Part shown: positions 6,787 to 9,521 of the stretch, piece after piece
Numbering within the stretch: the first letter of the stretch is position 1
How the letters are laid out: each line of letters opens with the position of its first letter
DNA from: Luminiphilus sp.
GTDB taxonomy: Bacteria > Pseudomonadota > Gammaproteobacteria > Pseudomonadales > Halieaceae
Reading direction: 5' to 3'
Assembly (NCBI GenBank): GCA_022425845.1
Contig: JAKMEU010000186.1
Coordinates: 1-9,521 of the forward strand
Length of the DNA stretch: 9,521 nt
Program-made: the position numbers and the translations under genes
Notes under the pieces: generated by a model
Seen by the model: the letters and a program-made list of their open reading frames with translations, nothing else
What the model was told of the DNA's origin: nothing
Databases searched by the model: none

Positions 6787-7632
6787 CTAGAACGCGAAGG
6801 TCACCGCCGCCGTAATTCCATCAAACGCCATATCAAAGCGGCGAAAACCCAGCCGCAGTTCCTCCGTGACATCGACGTCGACGTACTGGTAGCCCAGGGA
6901 GACACCGATGGTATCGTTGATATCGTACTGGGTCCTGAGGTGCAGGTAGCTGAAGTCCCCGTCATAGTCGTCGTAACCCAGGGACAACCAACCCAGCGTA
7001 CCTTGAACTGCCCACTTGTCATTGAAGGCATAAAAGCCCGTGGCGCGCAGGTTGGGCAGGGGCGCCAGCAGTGAACCCCGAGCCGTTTGCCCGGCACCCA
7101 CCTCTCGGCCCCCAGCACCCTCGACCGTCACCTCGCCGGCAACGGTGAGCTCAACATCAACTGCATGCAGCCCGCCGCCGACGGACAGCTCGAAATTATC
7201 GGTGCGCTTTATGTTGTACATGACGTCGACGATATAGGTATCGAGATTCCAATCGATATTCAGGGCGACGCCGGCCGAAAACTCCTGCCCCTCCCAGTTG
7301 ATATCCTGATTGAAGCGCTGCCCGCGGGCGCCGTCAGTGAACCGATAATATGCCGCGGACACTTTCCACCGCTCAGAGAGCCGGTAATGGTAGTCCAGCA
7401 TGGCGCTGGTGTAGGCGTCGTCGATACCCAGGTTGTCAAACTCAAACTCGACCGGCTCTGCCAGCCCTCGGCGGCTCTCAGCCACCAGGTCACCGTTCTG
7501 GTGATAGATACCGGCATAGACGAAATGTTTGTTCTTGAGAAAGCTGTGACTGGGCTGTGCGCCAGCGAGGGGGGCGGCAAAAAGTAAACAAAGGGCTAGC
7601 GGCTGGAATTTTTTTATTGGTGTTAGCTGCAC
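6787..7632 (-). CDS. Small outer-membrane beta-barrel protein, function unknown
   Basis: The 281-residue protein has a signal peptide (basic IKK, hydrophobic LALCLLFAAP, likely cleavage after LAGA at residue 25) and then alternating polar/apolar strands rich in Tyr and Trp, such as HFVYAGIYHQ, WKVSAAYYRF, TYIVDVMYNI, WAVQGTLGWLSLGY and IGVSLGYQYVDV. It ends in AAVTFAF, with the terminal Phe typical of the BAM-recognised beta signal. Roughly 8 to 10 strands can be counted. A Gly-rich segment around 165-188 may be an extracellular loop. I do not recognise a named family with confidence; OmpW-like or generic outer-membrane beta-barrel domains are nearest. The start is GTG, as no suitable ATG exists before the signal peptide; a weak GCAGG lies 7 bases upstream. 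The gene follows the RNase J-like gene by 31 bases on the same strand, so it is probably the last gene of that transcript. Its stop is 8 bases from the stop of the convergent transglycosylase gene, with no hairpin between them. Confidence 0.78.
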   Translation of the reverse strand: MQLTPIKKFQPLALCLLFAAPLAGAQPSHSFLKNKHFVYAGIYHQNGDLVAESRRGLAEPVEFEFDNLGIDDAYTSAMLDYHYRLSERWKVSAAYYRFTDGARGQRFNQDINWEGQEFSAGVALNIDWNLDTYIVDVMYNIKRTDNFELSVGGGLHAVDVELTVAGEVTVEGAGGREVGAGQTARGSLLAPLPNLRATGFYAFNDKWAVQGTLGWLSLGYDDYDGDFSYLHLRTQYDINDTIGVSLGYQYVDVDVTEELRLGFRRFDMAFDGITAAVTFAF

Positions 7633-7663
7633 ATCGGAGCCTGCTCTGACTGACGGGAAGAGT

Positions 7664-9028
7664 TTACGCTGAAATCAGGCGCTGTACATCCTCCAGCCAT
7701 TCGAGCCGCCCCGTGGGGGCCCAGCGCCGACGCACTCCGGGTGTCGGTGACAGGTGGAACAAATCGCCATTGCTGCCGGTCAGGGCAGACGCAGCGCCCT
7801 GCTGCCGGGCGATCTGGGCGTTGGCGCGCATATGGGATTCTTCCCCATGGACCGGTATGACCAGGCCGGGTTTGAGCTGGCGGTAAAGGTCCGCCAATTC
7901 CTCCTGGCATGGATGCCCCGAAGCGTGGAGGGTGTGCCTGCTCTCATCAGCATGGATCACCGCCACGCCCCTGGCCCGCAAATTCTCGACAAGACGCAGG
8001 ACCGCAGCTTCATTACCCGGAATCGTTTTAGCGCTGAAAACGACGGTATCGCCCTCGCCCAATGACAGATGGGGGTGGCTATCCATGGACAACTTGTGCA
8101 GCGCAGCGCCCACTTCGCCCTGACTGCCTGTGGCCAGGGCCAGCACTTCGTTCTCAGGAAGGTAGTCCAGGTGTTCATGGGCGATTGGGCTGAAATCCGG
8201 GTCCAGATAATCATTTGCGCGTGCGCAACGGTACATATTTTCCAGTGAGCGCCCCAGCAGGCCGACCCGTCGCCCCGTTGCATGAGCCACGCGCAGAACC
8301 GACTGCAGCCGGGCCACATTGCTGGCAAAACAAGCCACCACCACCTTGCCGGTCAGCGGCGCAAGCGTTTTTAGCAGCCCGTCAGCCACATCACCCTCGC
8401 TGGGGGAGCGACCGGGCGTCAACGCATTAGTGGAATCACACACCACGGCGTCAATGCCATCAAAATCCGACCCCTGCCAATCGGCGGTGCGCCAGCCCTC
8501 ACCGACTACGGGCCGGGTATCGACCTTCCAGTCGGCCGTATGTAAAACGCGGCACCCGGGTGTACGGATCAGCAGGGCGCAAGTCTCTGGCGTGGAATGG
8601 GTAATCGGCAACCACTGCACATCAAACACACCGATCTGAAGGCGGTCGCTGGGGTTCACCTCAACAAGCGGCGAGGGCATCGCCGCACGGCGCCAACCAC
8701 ATTTTTTGCGCAACACGGACGCGGTAAAGGGCGTGGTGTAGACCGGGCAGTCCAACTGCGGCCAAAGATAGGGAACGGCACCCAGGTGGTCTTCATGGGC
8801 ATGGGTAAGAATCAGCCCGTCGATACACTGCCTGCGGCTGGTGATGAAACCGGGGTCGGGCATTTGTATGCTCGGGCGCCCGGAGACACTGCCGGCTTTC
8901 TGCTCAAACGTGATGCCACAGTCGACCAGCAACCAACGGCCATTGTGGCCGTACAGGTTGAGGTTCATGCCAATTTCACCCGTACCACCCAGGGGCAGAA
9001 ACCAGGTGGCATCTGGGGGAGGCGTCAT
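7664..9028 (-). CDS. RNase J-like metallo-beta-lactamase/beta-CASP nuclease (short form)
   Basis: This 454-residue cytoplasmic protein has the RNase J fold: LGGTGEIGMNLNLYG at 13-27, metal motif HAHEDH at 76-81 (His76, His78, Asp80, His81), further ligands His144 (PITHS) and Asp166 (HTADWK), and the beta-CASP region with VVACFASNVARLQ at 230-242, ATGSQGE at 299-305, HASGH at 368-372 and PVHGE at 393-397. All expected metal ligands are present, so it should be an active zinc-dependent RNase (5'-3' exonuclease and/or endonuclease by family knowledge). Classical RNase J proteins have about 550-560 residues with a C-terminal dimerisation domain; this one stops about 60 residues after PVHGE, so that domain is missing, as I recall for a short proteobacterial subgroup. 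The start is ATG, only 2 bases after the stop of the upstream DUF481 gene; the Shine-Dalgarno match is poor, which suggests translational coupling. A beta-barrel gene follows 31 bases downstream. It may be annotated as RNase J, but I leave the symbol empty because orthology to rnj is not established. Confidence 0.9.
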   Translation of the reverse strand: MTPPPDATWFLPLGGTGEIGMNLNLYGHNGRWLLVDCGITFEQKAGSVSGRPSIQMPDPGFITSRRQCIDGLILTHAHEDHLGAVPYLWPQLDCPVYTTPFTASVLRKKCGWRRAAMPSPLVEVNPSDRLQIGVFDVQWLPITHSTPETCALLIRTPGCRVLHTADWKVDTRPVVGEGWRTADWQGSDFDGIDAVVCDSTNALTPGRSPSEGDVADGLLKTLAPLTGKVVVACFASNVARLQSVLRVAHATGRRVGLLGRSLENMYRCARANDYLDPDFSPIAHEHLDYLPENEVLALATGSQGEVGAALHKLSMDSHPHLSLGEGDTVVFSAKTIPGNEAAVLRLVENLRARGVAVIHADESRHTLHASGHPCQEELADLYRQLKPGLVIPVHGEESHMRANAQIARQQGAASALTGSNGDLFHLSPTPGVRRRWAPTGRLEWLEDVQRLISA

Positions 9029-9030
9029 AG

Positions 9031-9521
9031 TTACCAGGCGTATCCCACCCGGAAGCTGTACTTTTGATCGACCTCCTGCTCAAGGGAAGCATCGTAATCA
9101 AAGGAGATCTCCGCCGCAGCCTGAAAACCAAAGAGCAATGGAAAGGCCAGGCCTGCCGTGGTTTTCAGTAAAACCTCATCACCGAGATCAAAGCCAACAA
9201 TGCCGACGTGCCGCAGATACAGACGCGAGTCACCCCCGAGAATGTTGCTTTCTCCCGTCAGGTTCCAGTTAACGGCGCCGTATTCCTGCTTATTGTATCC
9301 GCACCGCGCGACTTGCTCCGGGCTGATCGCAGCAAACAGACAGGAACTGTCGTCAAATTGAGTGGTGGAGTACTCGGTAGAGACATAGACAACCCCCAAT
9401 TCACCATCGAGGGTAATTCGATCTTCGTCGAGGAGAATTCGACCGAAGTAGGGACCTGCATAAGTCCGCAGGTCGATATCAGCAAGAGCGTCAGCTTCCA
9501 TTCCGAGGTTAAATCCAACAT
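9031..9521 (-). CDS. Partial DUF481 (YdiY-like) outer-membrane protein, C-terminal part
   Basis: The frame runs open from the right edge of the window to a TAA at 9033-9031, giving about 162 C-terminal residues. The ATG at 9501 is only an internal Met: the frame continues upstream as VGFNLG without a stop. The sequence alternates like beta strands (YAGPYFGRILLD, LDGELGVVYVSTEY, WNLTGESNIL, SRLYLRHVGIVGFDL, VLLKTTAGLAFPL, FQAAAEISFDYDAS) and ends in YSFRVGYAW. The LKTTAGLAFPL ... YDYDAS-like ... SFRVGYAW finish matches my memory of the DUF481 family (salt-induced outer-membrane protein YdiY). Two Cys (in DSSCLFAAI and VARCGYN) could form a disulfide in an extracellular loop. The N-terminus, including any signal peptide and the operon promoter, lies outside the window. 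The RNase J-like gene starts 2 bases after its stop, so the two are co-transcribed. Confidence 0.8.
   Translation of the reverse strand, partial: VGFNLGMEADALADIDLRTYAGPYFGRILLDEDRITLDGELGVVYVSTEYSTTQFDDSSCLFAAISPEQVARCGYNKQEYGAVNWNLTGESNILGGDSRLYLRHVGIVGFDLGDEVLLKTTAGLAFPLLFGFQAAAEISFDYDASLEQEVDQKYSFRVGYAW

Noticed and set aside
6776..6800. Bidirectional terminator between the convergent genes
   Set aside because: The 8-base gap and its flanks contain no GC-rich stem with a T-run on either strand.
7087..7587. 166-codon plus-strand open frame opposite the beta-barrel gene
   Set aside because: It is fully antisense to a gene with a clear signal peptide and beta-strand pattern; its translation shows no domain or signal and is explained by the GC-rich codon bias of the real gene.
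7633..7663. Promoter or terminator hairpin between the RNase J-like and beta-barrel genes
   Set aside because: Only a four-base palindromic stem (GAGC/GCTC) is visible, too short to support either call.
8597..9067. 156-codon plus-strand open frame opposite the 5' part of the RNase J-like gene
   Set aside because: The minus strand encodes conserved motifs (LGGTGEIG, HAHEDH) over the same bases; the plus-strand product has no recognisable feature and runs across the junction into the DUF481 gene.
9031..9501. Complete 156-residue gene starting at the ATG at 9501
   Set aside because: The frame stays open upstream to the window edge with strand-like residues, and the protein lacks a signal peptide at this Met, so the Met is internal and the gene is partial.

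Overview
The window looks like chromosomal DNA of a GC-rich Gram-negative bacterium, most likely a marine gammaproteobacterium. I infer this from the protein styles (short RNase J-like beta-CASP enzyme, DUF481 outer-membrane protein, MltF-like transglycosylase, multidomain S8 protease lipoprotein); a Halieaceae/OM60-like origin is a guess. Coding density is very high: the longest gap without a gene is 124 bases. I see no tRNA, rRNA, insertion sequence, CRISPR array or phage gene.

Layout. (1) Positions 1-137 hold the 3' end of a plus-strand hydrolase, probably of the dienelactone hydrolase family. It overlaps tail to tail with (2) an iron-dependent alcohol dehydrogenase on the minus strand (127-1314, GTG start). 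(3) A 124-base divergent intergenic region (1315-1438) should hold promoters for both directions. (4) A plus-strand run of three closely spaced genes follows: a PIG3-type NAD(P)H quinone oxidoreductase (1439-2422), a 960-residue subtilisin-family lipoprotein protease (2441-5323), and a periplasmic MltF-like lytic transglycosylase (5324-6778) whose ATG directly follows the protease stop codon. (5) Converging on this run, with only 8 bases between, is a minus-strand run read from right to left: the C-terminal part of a DUF481 outer-membrane protein (9521-9031, cut by the window edge), an RNase J-like beta-CASP nuclease (9028-7664) and a small outer-membrane beta-barrel protein (7632-6787).

How they may work together. 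The plus-strand run pairs an envelope protease with a peptidoglycan-cleaving enzyme in a tightly coupled arrangement, which suggests shared expression and perhaps a joint role in envelope remodelling or extracellular degradation; the link to the quinone reductase is unclear. The minus-strand run places an RNA-processing type enzyme between two outer-membrane beta-barrels. The iron alcohol dehydrogenase and the quinone oxidoreductase are divergent and could share a control region. None of these families is new, and I found no clear sign of an undescribed defence or mobile system. The most noteworthy items are the domain order of the protease, the stop-start coupling of protease and transglycosylase, and the beta-barrel/nuclease/beta-barrel run.
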